A stretch of DNA of 64,000 nt. Source: Bradyrhizobium sp. CCBAU 53421 (GTDB lineage: Bacteria; Pseudomonadota; Alphaproteobacteria; Rhizobiales; Xanthobacteraceae). The position numbers and the translations under genes are program-made. Shown here piece by piece: positions 23,403 to 33,836 of this stretch. How positions within the stretch are numbered: position 1 is the stretch's first letter; every line of letters starts with the position of its first letter. The notes under the pieces were generated by a model that worked only from the letters and a program-made list of their open reading frames with translations, was not told the DNA's origin and did not search any database. Location: the NCBI RefSeq assembly GCF_015291625.1, contig NZ_CP030047.1, forward strand, positions 434,001 to 498,000. Reading direction: 5' to 3'.

Positions 23403-23906
23403 CTACTTGGCCGCCAGACCGGCGAATTCCTTCACGACGCGCTCATAGACCGGACGCTTGAACGGCACAATCAGCTCCGGCAGATTCTTCATCGGCTCCC
23501 AGCGCCAGGTGACGAACTCGGCCTTGTGGCCGCCGCCGGGGTGGGCGACGTTGATCTCGTTCTCGTCGCCGGTGAAGCGCAACGCGAACCACTTCTGCCG
23601 CTGGCCGCGGTAGCGGCCCTTCCAGGCGCGGCCGGCGACGGTGCGCGGGATATCGTAGATCAGCCAGTCCGAGACCTCGCCGAGCTTCTCCACGGACTTG
23701 ATGCTGGTCTCCTCATAAAGCTCGCGCCGTGCGGCCTGAAACGTGTCCTCGCCGGGATCGACGCCGCCCTGCGGCATCTGCCAGACATGCGCGTCGTCGA
23801 CATGCTCGATGCCGCCGGCTCGGCGCCCGATGAAGACCAGCCCGGCCGTATTGAGCAGCATGATGCCGACGCAGGTTCGATAGGGCAGGTCTTCATAACG
23901 TGCCAT
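23403..23906 (-). CDS. rppH: RNA pyrophosphohydrolase-type Nudix hydrolase, copy 2
   Basis: 167 residues from ATG 23906 ([19 protein letters not shown]); an upstream in-frame start is unlikely. The Nudix box [20 protein letters not shown] is followed by TSI where most have TG-I/V, a small deviation. It shares [16 protein letters not shown] and the C-terminal [10 protein letters not shown] segment with the neighbour, so it arose by an old tandem duplication. By family it acts on RNA 5' ends or nucleoside polyphosphates. It sits 82 bases after the YibQ-like gene and may be in one operon with it. Confidence 0.85.
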   Translation of the reverse strand: MARYEDLPYRTCVGIMLLNTAGLVFIGRRAGGIEHVDDAHVWQMPQGGVDPGEDTFQAARRELYEETSIKSVEKLGEVSDWLIYDIPRTVAGRAWKGRYRGQRQKWFALRFTGDENEINVAHPGGGHKAEFVTWRWEPMKNLPELIVPFKRPVYERVVKEFAGLAAK

Positions 23907-23988
23907 GCTGCCGCTACCTCGCACAGTTCCCGGCGCCACCCGACCCGGCCCCCCGGCAGGGTCTTAGGTTGCGCCAACAGATTGATCT

Positions 23989-25203
23989 CTAGCCCGATTT
24001 TGATTTCAGCATCGCCGTTGTCAATGGCACAAGCATGATGCCCTTGGAGTCCAGTGTCTTGAGCCAGGCGCCGAGCCGCTCGATCGAGACCGGCAGCGCC
24101 GAGGCGACGCCCACGGCCGTGCCGCGCTCCTTGGCAATCGTTTCCAGCTTGACCAGCGCGCGGTCGATTTCCGCCGATGTCGGCACCACGTCGATCGCGA
24201 AATCGGCCTTGGCGAACGGCAACGACTGGCTGGCCGAGAGGCTCTGCGCGACGCTGCGCGGGGTGGAACCGTCGTCGAAATAGCTGAGGCCGCGCTTGGC
24301 CGCCTCGCGCACGATGGGCTGCATCACCGGATCGGTCGCGACGAACCGGGCTCCCATGAAATTGGCGATCCCGGCATAACCCTGCAGGCGGCTGAGGTGC
24401 CAGTAGAAGCGATCGAGGTTCTGCTCGCCGCTCAATGTGGTCAGCAGGGTCTGCGGGCCCGGATCGTTGTCGGGATAGTCGAACGGCTCCATCGGGATCT
24501 GCAGCAGGATCTCGTGGCGCTGTGCCCGGGCGCGTTCCGCGAGCTTGCTAGGGTCGGCGCCGTACGGCGTGAAGGCCAGCGTTACGGCCGGCGGCAGCTT
24601 CATGATGGCATCGGCGGTCTTGGCGGCGCCGACGCCGAGGCCCGCAACCACGATGGCGACGACGGGCATCCGGGCCGCCTTGGCGCGGTCGGCCTCGGCC
24701 GCGTAGACCGTGAACGGCTTCAGGCCATCGGCGACAACAGGGATCATGCCGTAGCGCGACTTTTCCAGCAGGCGCGGATCGATCCCGGTCATCGCGAGCG
24801 GGGCCGCGTCGCCATCCGCCGTCTTTTCGGCCGGATCGCCGGCGCCGATCACCACGTCCTGGCGCTTGCCGCTGGAGCCGTCGATGATGGTGACCGTTCT
24901 GGCATCGCCGGCTGCGGCCGGCGCCTTGGCGGCGGATTTGACCGCCGGCTCAGTCGGCTGGCCGGCCGGGGCGTGCTTGTCGTCGGCTGCTGCGGGCGGG
25001 GGATTGCGCAGCGTGATCCGGGCCATCGGCTCGCCGCCGAGCGGGTTGTCGTTGAACAGCGCGACGCCGGCGAAGCCGACCAGCACGAGGCCCAGCAGGA
25101 CGGCGAGCGCCTGCATCGCCGTGAACGGCAGACGGAAACGGCGCGTCCTGCCCACGGCGTTCTGCCCAAGCGGCGTGCTCAGTTCGTCGGCCGCTTCTGC
25201 CAT
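23989..25203 (-). CDS. Divergent polysaccharide deacetylase (YibQ/DUF610 type), membrane-anchored
   Basis: 404 residues from ATG 25203, which has GGGAGG seven bases upstream. A short cytoplasmic N-terminus is followed by a transmembrane helix (~30-50, ALAVLLGLVLVGFAGVALF). A Pro/Ala-rich linker leads to the periplasmic domain from ~165: VAIVVAGLGVGAAKTADAI, the LQIPMEPFDYPDNDPGPQTLL segment and the FMGARFVA and LSYFDDGSTPRSVA segments. This is the NodB-fold DUF610 family; its substrate in the envelope is not known. Its place after ctpA and the EnvC-like gene is the conserved alphaproteobacterial order and hints at cell-wall work. Confidence 0.87.
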   Translation of the reverse strand: MAEAADELSTPLGQNAVGRTRRFRLPFTAMQALAVLLGLVLVGFAGVALFNDNPLGGEPMARITLRNPPPAAADDKHAPAGQPTEPAVKSAAKAPAAAGDARTVTIIDGSSGKRQDVVIGAGDPAEKTADGDAAPLAMTGIDPRLLEKSRYGMIPVVADGLKPFTVYAAEADRAKAARMPVVAIVVAGLGVGAAKTADAIMKLPPAVTLAFTPYGADPSKLAERARAQRHEILLQIPMEPFDYPDNDPGPQTLLTTLSGEQNLDRFYWHLSRLQGYAGIANFMGARFVATDPVMQPIVREAAKRGLSYFDDGSTPRSVAQSLSASQSLPFAKADFAIDVVPTSAEIDRALVKLETIAKERGTAVGVASALPVSIERLGAWLKTLDSKGIMLVPLTTAMLKSKSG

Positions 25204-25305
25204 GACCCTCCCCGAATCAACAGCGCGAACGATAGCACGATGCGGTGCATTCCCGCGCGCCGGCCGCCCCGTCAAAGCACGGTTGGGGGTGGACACCCAA
25301 AGCAG

Positions 25306-25331
25306 AAAGGGCGGCCCGAGGGCCGCCCTTT
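25306..25331 (-). terminator. GC-rich hairpin after ctpA
   Basis: AAAGGGCGGCC (25306-25316) and GGCCGCCCTTT (25321-25331) form an 11-base stem with a CGAG loop, flanked by A on one side and T on the other. It lies 23 bases beyond the ctpA stop in the minus direction, and the shape suits termination in either direction. Confidence 0.72.
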
Positions 25332-25353
25332 TCGTCGAATCAATTGGACCGGA

Positions 25354-26721
25354 TTAGTTCGCGGCCTTGTTGCCGGGCTTGTCGACCGCGGCCTTGTCGC
25401 CGGGGGTCGCGGGCGCCGGTGTGGCGCTCGAGGTCGACTTGATGCCGTGCAAGAGGTCGTCGGCCATCTTCAGCGCCTTGTCGTCCTTGGCGTCCGGCGG
25501 GACGTAGGACTGTGAGCCGGTCTTCTCGTCGCCGTCGTTCTTCAGATGGCCGCGCAGCGAGGCTTCGCCCTTGGTGTCGGTGCGCGCCTTCAGCTCTTCC
25601 GGCACGTCCTGCAGCACCTCGATGTCGGGCACGATGCCCTTGGCCTGGATCGACTTGCCCGACGGCGTGTAGTAGCGCGCCGTGGTCAGGCGCAGCGCGC
25701 CGTTGCCCGAGCCGAGCGGAATGATGGTCTGCACCGAGCCCTTGCCGAACGAGCGGGTGCCGACCAGCGTCGCCCGCTTGTGGTCCTGCAGCGCGCCGGC
25801 GACGATTTCGGACGCCGAGGCCGAGCCGCCGTTGATCAGCACGATGACCGGCTTGCCCTTGGTCAGGTCGCCGGGGTGAGCGGCGCGGCGCTGGGTTTCT
25901 TCGGCATTGCGTCCGCGGGTCGAGACGATCTCGCCGCGCTCCAGGAAGGAGTCGGACACGGTGACGGCTTCCTCGAGCAGGCCGCCGGGATTGTTGCGGA
26001 GGTCGATGATGTAGCCCTTCAGCTTGTCGCCGATCTGGCTCTGCAGATTGGAAACTTCCTTCTTCAGGCCTTCGGTGGTCTGCTCGTTGAAGGTCGTGAT
26101 GCGGATATAGGCGATGTCGTCGGCCTCGACGCGCGCACGCACCGAGCGGACGCGGATGTTGTCGCGCACCAGCGTGACGTCGATCGGATTGTCCTGGCCC
26201 TTGCGGATGATCTTGAGCTTGATCTTGGTGTTGACCGGACCGCGCATCTTCTCGACGGCCTGGTTCAGCGTCAGGCCCTGCACGGCTTCGTCATCGAGGG
26301 TGGTGATGATGTCGTTGGCCATGATGCCGGCCTTCGAGGCCGGGGTGTCGTCGATCGGCGAGACCACCTTGATCAGGCCGTCTTCCATCGTGACTTCGAT
26401 GCCGAGGCCGCCGAACTCGCCGCGCGTCTGCACCTGCATGTCGCGGAAGCTCTTGGCATCCATGTAGCTCGAATGCGGATCGAGGCCGGACAGCATGCCC
26501 GAGATCGCGGACTCGACCAGCTTGCTGTCGTCCGGCTTCTCGACATAGTCGCTGCGCACCCGCTCGAACACGTCGCCGAACAGATTGAGCTGGCGGTAGG
26601 TGTCCGACGTCGCGGCGCGCGCGCTCGATCCCATCAGCACAGCGCGGGGCTGCGTGACGAAAAGCGTCAGGGCCGCGCCGGTGGCGGCGCTAAGGAGAAT
26701 TACCGAAGTCTTGCGCATCAT
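25354..26721 (-). CDS. ctpA: Carboxy-terminal processing protease CtpA (S41)
   Basis: 455 residues. It has an N-terminal signal peptide or anchor (~1-37). A PDZ domain covers ~95-180 (GEFGGLGIEV, SPIDDTPASKAGI). The S41 core contains GYIIDLRNNPGGLL, the nucleophile region GGSASASEI (Ser302) and the general base Lys327 in FGKGSVQT, 25 residues later as in the family. The C-terminal tail is Ala/Pro/Lys-rich. This periplasmic protease cleaves C-termini of envelope proteins and cell-wall hydrolases. Its ATG overlaps the stop of the EnvC-like gene by four bases, so the two are translationally coupled and likely work together. Confidence 0.97.
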   Translation of the reverse strand: MMRKTSVILLSAATGAALTLFVTQPRAVLMGSSARAATSDTYRQLNLFGDVFERVRSDYVEKPDDSKLVESAISGMLSGLDPHSSYMDAKSFRDMQVQTRGEFGGLGIEVTMEDGLIKVVSPIDDTPASKAGIMANDIITTLDDEAVQGLTLNQAVEKMRGPVNTKIKLKIIRKGQDNPIDVTLVRDNIRVRSVRARVEADDIAYIRITTFNEQTTEGLKKEVSNLQSQIGDKLKGYIIDLRNNPGGLLEEAVTVSDSFLERGEIVSTRGRNAEETQRRAAHPGDLTKGKPVIVLINGGSASASEIVAGALQDHKRATLVGTRSFGKGSVQTIIPLGSGNGALRLTTARYYTPSGKSIQAKGIVPDIEVLQDVPEELKARTDTKGEASLRGHLKNDGDEKTGSQSYVPPDAKDDKALKMADDLLHGIKSTSSATPAPATPGDKAAVDKPGNKAAN

Positions 26722-28112
26722 CCGCGAACCTTTTCGCCTTCATTTGCGGCCCACCATGGACCTGGATCGATTGGAGTGCCGTCTTTCCGGAACTCGACAT
26801 AGAGCACTGGCTGGCTCGCATTGGTCGCGAGAATGGATGCAACCTGGGACGTCGACCCCATGGTCGCAACCGGCTCCCCCGTAAGTACAAACTGGCCGAT
26901 GTTTACCGAAATACGCTCCATCCCGGCGATCAGGACATGATACCCGCCCCCGGCATTGAGGATCAAGAGTTGTCCATAGCTGCGGAATGGACCAGCGTAA
27001 ACAACCCAGCCGTCACACGGGGTTGTGACCTGGGCGCCCGGTTTGGCCGCCAAAGAAATGCCTTTTTGTACGCCCCCCGCGCCGTCGGAACCGCCAAATT
27101 CGCGAATCTTGGTGCCATTCACGGGATAGGAGAACAGGCCCTTGGCCGAGGCGAAGGCGACCGCCGGGCTCATGCGGGCCGGGTCCTTCAACGCCCCCAG
27201 ATTGGGCTTGCCGTTAACCGTCGCCGGGGCCCCCTGGAGGCTCGCGGTGGCGGCGGCCTTGGCCGCGCTCTTGAGATCCTGCTCCATCTTGGCGATCAGG
27301 CCCTGCAGATCGGCGGCCTGCTTCGACAGCGCGATGGCGCGGGCGCCTTCGGCCTCCATGTCCTTTTCCGCCGCGCTCTGCTGCCGCTGCCGTTCGTCGA
27401 CCAGCGCCGCAAGGCGGGTCTGGTCCTCCTTCAGCTTGTCGCGGTCGGCCGCCAGCGCATCGCGCTCGGTCGAGATGGTCTTGCGCAGCGCGACCAGTTC
27501 GCCGAGATCGGCCGCAAGCTTCTCGGCGCGAACGCGCAGCTCCGGCACCACGGCGCCGAGCAGCATCGCGGTGCGCAGCGATTGCAGCGCGTCCTCGGGC
27601 CGCACCAAAAGCGCCGGCGGCGTGCGTCGTCCGGCGCGCTGCAGCGCGGCCAAAACCTCGATCACCTCGGAGCGGCGTGAATCGAGCGAGGCGCGGATGT
27701 CGCGCTCGCGGCCGTCGAGCGGCTGCAAGCGCGCTTCGGCGTCCGCGATCCGCGTCTCGACGCCGCGCACCTGGCCGGCAATGTCGATCAGCTGCTGATT
27801 GAGCTTGCTGCGGTCCTGGCCCATCGCGGCGATGTCGGCCTTCAGCTTCTCCTGCAGCTCGGTCGCCTTGCGCTGCTGCTCGCGCGCGGCCTCGAGCTCC
27901 TGCTCGCGCTGCTTGATGGCGTCGGGCGATGTCTCCGCTGTTGCGGCCTGCTGTGCAGGCGGCGCGGGTTGCTGCGTGGATGGTGTCGATTGCGCATGTG
28001 CCGGCGTCAGCGCGCATGCGGCGAACATCGCGATCGACAGCGGCACCGACGCCGGCAACCAGCCGCGGCGCGCGGTGCCGAGATACGATGCTATGTCCCG
28101 CTTGTGCTGCAT
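26718..28112 (-). CDS. EnvC-like murein hydrolase activator (M23/LytM domain)
   Basis: 464 residues. It has a signal peptide (~15-41, ending AHAQS), a long coiled coil from ~65 to ~290 rich in Glu, Gln, Lys and Arg (KQREQELEAAREQQRK), and a C-terminal LytM domain (~335-455). The metal ligands of active LytM enzymes are not in place: the usual H-x-G-x-D position reads QKGISLAA and the last motif is VLYVEFR. A degenerate LytM is what EnvC-type activators have; they switch on amidases at the septum. It overlaps ctpA by four bases and lies 41 bases from rlmH. Confidence 0.93.
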   Translation of the reverse strand: MQHKRDIASYLGTARRGWLPASVPLSIAMFAACALTPAHAQSTPSTQQPAPPAQQAATAETSPDAIKQREQELEAAREQQRKATELQEKLKADIAAMGQDRSKLNQQLIDIAGQVRGVETRIADAEARLQPLDGRERDIRASLDSRRSEVIEVLAALQRAGRRTPPALLVRPEDALQSLRTAMLLGAVVPELRVRAEKLAADLGELVALRKTISTERDALAADRDKLKEDQTRLAALVDERQRQQSAAEKDMEAEGARAIALSKQAADLQGLIAKMEQDLKSAAKAAATASLQGAPATVNGKPNLGALKDPARMSPAVAFASAKGLFSYPVNGTKIREFGGSDGAGGVQKGISLAAKPGAQVTTPCDGWVVYAGPFRSYGQLLILNAGGGYHVLIAGMERISVNIGQFVLTGEPVATMGSTSQVASILATNASQPVLYVEFRKDGTPIDPGPWWAANEGEKVRG

Positions 28113-28153
28113 TCGCTTGGCGCTCAGCGCTTTCGACTGTCCGTCACCGCATC

Positions 28154-28636
28154 TCAGACGCGATGATAGGGATGGCCGGCCAAAATGGTCGCGGCCCGAT
28201 AAATCTGTTCCAGAAGCATGACGCGGACCATTTGGTGCGGCCAGGTCGCGGAGCCGAATGCAATACGCAACGAAGCCCTGCGCTGCAATTCAGGCGAAAG
28301 TCCGTCGGCGCCGCCGATCACGAAGACAGTATGCGCTAAGCCGTCGTCGCGCCAGCGCCCGAGTTGCTGCGCGAAGCTTGCGCTGTCGATGCTCTTGCCG
28401 CGCTCGTCGAGCGCAACCAGCGCGTATTTGTCGGGCAGCAGCGCCGCGATCGCCGCGGCCTCTTCCGTGATGCGCGTCGCCGCGTCACGCGCGCGGCTCT
28501 CCGCAATCTCATGGACATCGAGACCGCGAAAGCCGAGCTTGCGGCCGATGTCGTCGAAGCGCCCGCGGTAACGTTCGGCGAGCTCCCGTTCAGGGCCCTG
28601 TTTCAGGCGGCCGATGCAGATGACGACAAGGCGCAT
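28154..28636 (-). CDS. rlmH: 23S rRNA (pseudouridine-1915 N3)-methyltransferase
   Basis: 160 residues from ATG 28636 (MRLVVICIGRLKQGPERELA). SPOUT-fold RlmH: the SAM-binding knot is in IGGADGLSPELQRRA, and the C-terminal HQMVRVMLLEQIYRAATI-LAG with final HPYHR is diagnostic. It methylates pseudouridine 1915 in helix 69 of 70S ribosomes. It follows rsfS in the same order seen in many bacteria. A dispersed palindrome lies just upstream of its start. Confidence 0.97.
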   Translation of the reverse strand: MRLVVICIGRLKQGPERELAERYRGRFDDIGRKLGFRGLDVHEIAESRARDAATRITEEAAAIAALLPDKYALVALDERGKSIDSASFAQQLGRWRDDGLAHTVFVIGGADGLSPELQRRASLRIAFGSATWPHQMVRVMLLEQIYRAATILAGHPYHRV

Positions 28637-28640
28637 ACAC

Positions 28641-28689
28641 GCGTTTTCCGGCAAAGTGGAATCCGGTTTGCCGTAGAAAACGCGTCAAG
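28641..28689. repeat. Dispersed palindrome, family B copy 2
   Basis: GCGTTTTCCGGCAAAGTGGA, then ATCCGGTTTGCCG, then TAGAAAACGCGTCAAG. The GCGTTTTC/GAAAACGC ends, CGGCAAA/TTTGCCG inner arms and the AAGTGGA word match the copy at 13442-13496. It sits 5 bases upstream of the rlmH start codon. Confidence 0.68.
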
Positions 28690-28764
28690 TCTATAACTCG
28701 CGCGCCTCCAGGCGCGCACCCAGACTAGCTGCGCCGCAGCCGATTCGCATCGGCTTGATACCCC

Positions 28765-29214
28765 TTAGACCGCCGCGACCGCCGGGTTCTGAGTCCACAA
28801 CCGTTCGAGATTGTAGAACTCGCGCACCTCAGGCCTGAACACGTGCACGATCACCTCGCCGGAATCGATCAGCACCCAGTCGCAATTGGGCAAGCCCTCG
28901 ACGTGGATGTTCTTGACCCCGTTTTCCTTGAGGCTCTTCGTCACATTTTCCGCGATCGCGCCAACGTGCCGGTTCACCCGGCCGGTGGTGACGATCATGT
29001 AGTCGGAATATGCGGATTTGCCGCGAAGGTCGATGGTGACCGTTTCTTCCGCCTTCATATCCTCGAGGCGGGAGAGGATCAGGCTCAGCGTCTTGTTGGC
29101 ATCCGGTTTGTCGGCATCCGGTTGCGCCTGCAAGGCTGCGGTTTTCGTCGATGTTTTACGCGCAGTCTTCGGACCTGAAGTCTTTGGAACCTTGGGTAAA
29201 ACAGACTTTGACAA
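28765..29214 (-). CDS. rsfS: Ribosomal silencing factor RsfS
   Basis: 149 residues if TTG 29214 is the start; the true start is uncertain because no ATG with a good Shine-Dalgarno precedes the domain (a CTG with AAAGGA upstream also exists). The RsfS domain begins about residue 40 (LSLILSRLEDMKAEETVTIDL) and contains the conserved SDYMIVTTGRVNRHV, NCDWVLIDSGEVIVHVF and EFYNLERLW. The N-terminal ~40 residues are Lys/Thr/Pro-rich and likely flexible. The protein binds L14 and blocks subunit joining when nutrients are short. It lies between nadD and rlmH, as is common. Confidence 0.93.
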   Translation of the reverse strand: MSKSVLPKVPKTSGPKTARKTSTKTAALQAQPDADKPDANKTLSLILSRLEDMKAEETVTIDLRGKSAYSDYMIVTTGRVNRHVGAIAENVTKSLKENGVKNIHVEGLPNCDWVLIDSGEVIVHVFRPEVREFYNLERLWTQNPAVAAV

Positions 29215-29334
29215 TACAGATGTGGCCAGGGACCATTCCTTTCACTGTATCGCGGGCGCCGAATCCTCGGCCCCACGCGCCATACTACGCATGTGGGGTT
29301 AATGGTTTCAATATTCCAGTAACCCTTTTGCGCC

Positions 29335-30000
29335 TCACGCCGTCCTCCAGCTCCCGTCCGGGTTCCGGAGTCCGGTCGAAGACAGATTGGATTTCATTCC
29401 TGTCAGGAAGACCCAGGCCGGCGCCCGTTGGTCGGCCAGCCGTGTCGCCTGATTTTCGGGCATGCGATAGCGCATGAGCGCCTGCGCCGCCGGTGCGGCC
29501 AGGGCGCGGAAGCTCTGGGGCGGACGGTCGATCACGGCAATCGGCACATCGGACGCGATGCGCCGCCAATCTTTCCAGCGATGAAATTGCGCGAGATTGT
29601 CAGCGCCCATGATCCAGACGAAGTGCACGCCGGAGACACGGCGGCGCAAGTGGATGATCGTGTCCACAGTGTAGCGGACACCGATGACAGCTTCGAGACA
29701 GGAGATGTCGATGCGCGGATCGTCGGCAACGCGGCGCGCGGCCGCGGCGCGCTCGTTGAGCGCATGCAGGCCGTCGTGGTTCTTCAGCGGATTGCCCGGC
29801 GTCAGCAGCCACCACACGCGGTCGAGCTGCAAGCGCTTGAGCGCGAACAGGCTGATGGCGCGATGCGCAGCATGCGGCGGATTGAACGAGCCGCCGAGCA
29901 GCCCGATGCGCATGCCGTTGGTGTAGAACGGAAGCGCCTGCGCTGCGGATAGCGGCACGGTGGAAGCTTGCTGCAAGGGTCTACCGTGCGCGTGCGACAA
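29335..30000 (-). CDS. nadD: Nicotinate-mononucleotide adenylyltransferase
   Basis: 221 residues from TTG 30000; GTG 29958 or ATG 29913 could be the real start. The nucleotidylyltransferase motif [11 protein letters not shown] and the C-terminal SSTGLR motif are both present, with [11 protein letters not shown] and [10 protein letters not shown] between them. It makes deamido-NAD from nicotinate mononucleotide and ATP. The start codon region lies immediately downstream of the proA stop (30004), so the two genes are in one operon. The weak start makes the first ~29 residues the least certain part. Confidence 0.95.
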   Translation of the reverse strand: MSHAHGRPLQQASTVPLSAAQALPFYTNGMRIGLLGGSFNPPHAAHRAISLFALKRLQLDRVWWLLTPGNPLKNHDGLHALNERAAAARRVADDPRIDISCLEAVIGVRYTVDTIIHLRRRVSGVHFVWIMGADNLAQFHRWKDWRRIASDVPIAVIDRPPQSFRALAAPAAQALMRYRMPENQATRLADQRAPAWVFLTGMKSNLSSTGLRNPDGSWRTA

Positions 30001-30003
30001 TGA

Positions 30004-31296
30004 TCACGGCCGTGTCTGCCCGGTGCCGTGGACGCGGTATTTGAAGCTCGTCAACTGCTCGGCGCCGACCGGGCCGCGGGCGTGGAATTTGCCGGTGGCA
30101 ATCCCGATCTCGGCGCCGAAGCCGAACTCGCCGCCGTCGGCGAACTGGGTCGAGGCGTTGTGCAGCACGATCGCCGAATCGACCTCGTTGAGGAATCTCT
30201 GCGCGGCAGCGGCATCCTCCGTCACGATCGCATCGGTGTGATGCGAGCCGTGATTTTGGATATGCGCGATCGCTGCATCGAGACTATCGACGATCTTCGC
30301 CGAGATGATCGCGTCCTCGTATTCGGTGGTCCAGTCCTCGTCGGACGCGGGCTTCACCCGGGCATCGGCGCTTTGCACGATGTCGTCGCCGCGCACCTCG
30401 CAGCCGGCATCGATCAACAGCTCGACCAGCGGCTTCAGCTTGGTCGCGGCGGCGTTGCGATCGATCAGCAGGGTTTCGACGGCGCCGCAAACGCCGGGAC
30501 GGCGCATCTTGGCGTTCAGCACCACCGACTTGGCCATATCGAGTCTGGCGCTGGCGTCGACATAGATGTGGTTGACGCCTTCCAGATGCGCGAACACCGG
30601 AACGCGCGCCTCGGCCTCGACGCGTGCGACCAGGCTTTTGCCTCCGCGCGGCACGATCACGTCGATGCCGCCGTTCAGTCCGGTCAGCATCAGGCCGACG
30701 GCCGCGCGGTCACGGGTCGGCACCAGGGTGATCGCGGCCTCGGGCAGGCCGGCTTCACGCAGGCCCTGCACCAGGCAATCATGGATCGCGCGGCAGGAGC
30801 GGAAGCTGTCGGAGCCGCCGCGCAGGATCACGGCGTTGCCGGACTTCAGGCACAGCACGCCGGCGTCGGCGGCAACGTTGGGGCGGCTCTCGAAGATCAC
30901 GCCGATCACGCCGAGCGGCACACGGACGCGCTCGATCGTCATGCCGTTCGGACGCTGCCAGCTTTCGGTGACGGCGCCGACCGGATCGATGATCTCGCGC
31001 ACGGTCGCAACGCCATCGGCCATGCCGTCGACGCGCGTCTGCGTCAATGTCAGGCGGTCGACGAAGGCGGAGGTCATGCCGCCGGCCCGCGCCTCCGCGA
31101 CATCCTCGGCATTGGCGGCGAGGATCGCCGGCGCGTTGGCGCGGATCGCGCGTTCGATCGCGGCGAGCGCCCGATTCTTCTGCTCCGGCGGCGCCAGCGC
31201 CAGCACACGCGCGGCAGCGCGCGCCTTGGCGGCGAGGTCGGTCATCAGGGCGGCGAGATCGGCGTTGCCGTCGATCGCCTTCAGGGGGGCGCTCAT
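30004..31296 (-). CDS. proA: Glutamate-5-semialdehyde dehydrogenase (gamma-glutamyl phosphate reductase)
   Basis: 430 residues, full length. NADPH-dependent reduction of gamma-glutamyl phosphate in proline synthesis. It is an aldehyde dehydrogenase-fold enzyme with [29 protein letters not shown] and the catalytic Cys270 in [13 protein letters not shown]. The C-terminal [21 protein letters not shown] is typical. It lies downstream of proB with a 122-base gap. The two supply the joint pathway, and the pair is flanked by obgE and nadD. Confidence 0.98.
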   Translation of the reverse strand: MSAPLKAIDGNADLAALMTDLAAKARAAARVLALAPPEQKNRALAAIERAIRANAPAILAANAEDVAEARAGGMTSAFVDRLTLTQTRVDGMADGVATVREIIDPVGAVTESWQRPNGMTIERVRVPLGVIGVIFESRPNVAADAGVLCLKSGNAVILRGGSDSFRSCRAIHDCLVQGLREAGLPEAAITLVPTRDRAAVGLMLTGLNGGIDVIVPRGGKSLVARVEAEARVPVFAHLEGVNHIYVDASARLDMAKSVVLNAKMRRPGVCGAVETLLIDRNAAATKLKPLVELLIDAGCEVRGDDIVQSADARVKPASDEDWTTEYEDAIISAKIVDSLDAAIAHIQNHGSHHTDAIVTEDAAAAQRFLNEVDSAIVLHNASTQFADGGEFGFGAEIGIATGKFHARGPVGAEQLTSFKYRVHGTGQTRP

Positions 31297-31418
31297 GAAA
31301 CTACCAGCTTTGGACTAAGGCCATGTTCTAGCATGGCAATTGAGGGGTGGCGAGGCGCGGAACCGGCATGGCAGGTGGGCGGCAGGCCGCCCCGCTCGGC
31401 CAATGGCCGACCCAAGGC

Positions 31419-32561
31419 CTATTTGGCCGGGATCGCCCCGGCCGGGCCGATCACGAGATCGTCGCGGTGGATCATCTCGGAGCGGCCGCTGATGCCCAGG
31501 ATGGCCATCACGTCGGGCGAGGAGCGGCCCTTGATCTTCTCGGCATTCTCGGCGTCGTAGGCGACGAGGCCACGGCCGATCTCGTGGGTGTCGGGGCCGC
31601 GCACCACCACGGCATCGCCGCGGGCGAACTGGCCGTCGACCCGGGTCACGCCGGCCGGCAGCAGGCTCTTGCCGGCACGCAGCGCCGCCACCGCGCCGGC
31701 ATCGATGGTCAAGGTGCCCTTCGGCTCGAGCGAGCCCGCGATCCAGCGTTTTCGCGCGGTGACCGGATTTGCGGGGGTCAGGAACCAGGTGCAGCGGCCG
31801 CCGTCGGCGATCGCCTGCAAGGGATGCTCGATCTTGCCGGAGGCGATCAGCATATGGGTGCCGGCGGTGGTCGCGATCTTCGCGGCCTCGATCTTGGTGG
31901 TCATGCCGCCGCGCGACAGTTCGGAGCCGGCCGAGCCGGCCATGCCCTCGATCTCCGAGGTGATGCTTTCGACCACCGGGATCAGCTTGGCGTCGGGATC
32001 GAGCGCGGGCGGCGCGGTGTAGAGGCCGTCGATGTCGGACAGCAGAATCAACAGATCCGCGCTCGCCATGGTGGCGACGCGGGCGGCGAGGCGATCATTG
32101 TCGCCGTAGCGGATCTCTGTCGTGGCGACCGTGTCGTTCTCGTTGATCACGGGCACCGCGCCCCACTCCAGCAGCTTGGCGATGGTCGAGCGCGCATTGA
32201 GGTAGCGGCGGCGCTCCTCGGTATCCTGCAGCGTCACGAGGATCTGCCCGGCGCCGATGCCGTGATGGCCGAGCACCTCCGACCAGATCCGCGCCAGCGC
32301 GATCTGGCCGACCGCGGCCGCAGCCTGGCTCTCCTCGAGCTTCAGCGGACCGCGCGGCAGCTTCAGGCGGCTGCGGCCGAGCGCGATCGAGCCCGACGAC
32401 ACCACCATGACCTCGCAGCCGCGCTTGTGGAGTTTTGCGATGTCCTCGACCAGCGCGGCGAGCCAGGACGCGTGCACCTCGCCGGCCTGCGAGTCGACCA
32501 GCAGCGACGAGCCGACCTTGACGACGATGCGGCGAAAGTTCTTGAGCGCGGGGCGTTTCAT
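31419..32561 (-). CDS. proB: Glutamate 5-kinase
   Basis: 380 residues from ATG 32561 ([20 protein letters not shown]); a longer frame is excluded by the family N-terminus. The amino-acid kinase domain contains [30 protein letters not shown] and [13 protein letters not shown]-terminal PUA domain (~280-370) follows, as in the full-length enzyme. It phosphorylates glutamate to gamma-glutamyl phosphate, the regulated first step of proline synthesis. It begins 68 bases after obgE. Confidence 0.97.
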   Translation of the reverse strand: MKRPALKNFRRIVVKVGSSLLVDSQAGEVHASWLAALVEDIAKLHKRGCEVMVVSSGSIALGRSRLKLPRGPLKLEESQAAAAVGQIALARIWSEVLGHHGIGAGQILVTLQDTEERRRYLNARSTIAKLLEWGAVPVINENDTVATTEIRYGDNDRLAARVATMASADLLILLSDIDGLYTAPPALDPDAKLIPVVESITSEIEGMAGSAGSELSRGGMTTKIEAAKIATTAGTHMLIASGKIEHPLQAIADGGRCTWFLTPANPVTARKRWIAGSLEPKGTLTIDAGAVAALRAGKSLLPAGVTRVDGQFARGDAVVVRGPDTHEIGRGLVAYDAENAEKIKGRSSPDVMAILGISGRSEMIHRDDLVIGPAGAIPAK

Positions 32562-32629
32562 GGGTTCGGTCTGGCAGGGAGGTGGAAGCAAGAGGCGCCA
32601 CGACGTGGCTTGAGAGATCGATGTGCCGC

Positions 32630-33691
<1,062 letters not shown>

Positions 33692-33787
33692 TTAGGGCAG
33701 GGGGGCTGCGGCGGCAACCCGGAAAGGCCCTGACTTCGGCGAAAAGCCTTAATTTTCGGGCCTTTTTGCGGCCCAAGCTCCTTGTTT

Positions 33788-33836
33788 GAGCATGATCTTA
33801 TCGGAAAACCGCTTCACACTTTTCCGGATCATGCTC
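33788..33836. repeat. Dispersed palindrome, family A copy 2
   Basis: On the minus strand it reads GAGCATGATCCGGAAAAGTG, then TGAAGCGGTTTTCCGATAAG, then ATCATGCTC. It touches the TAA of the MaoC gene (33837-33839). Its first 34 bases equal those of the copy at 22736. Confidence 0.75.
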
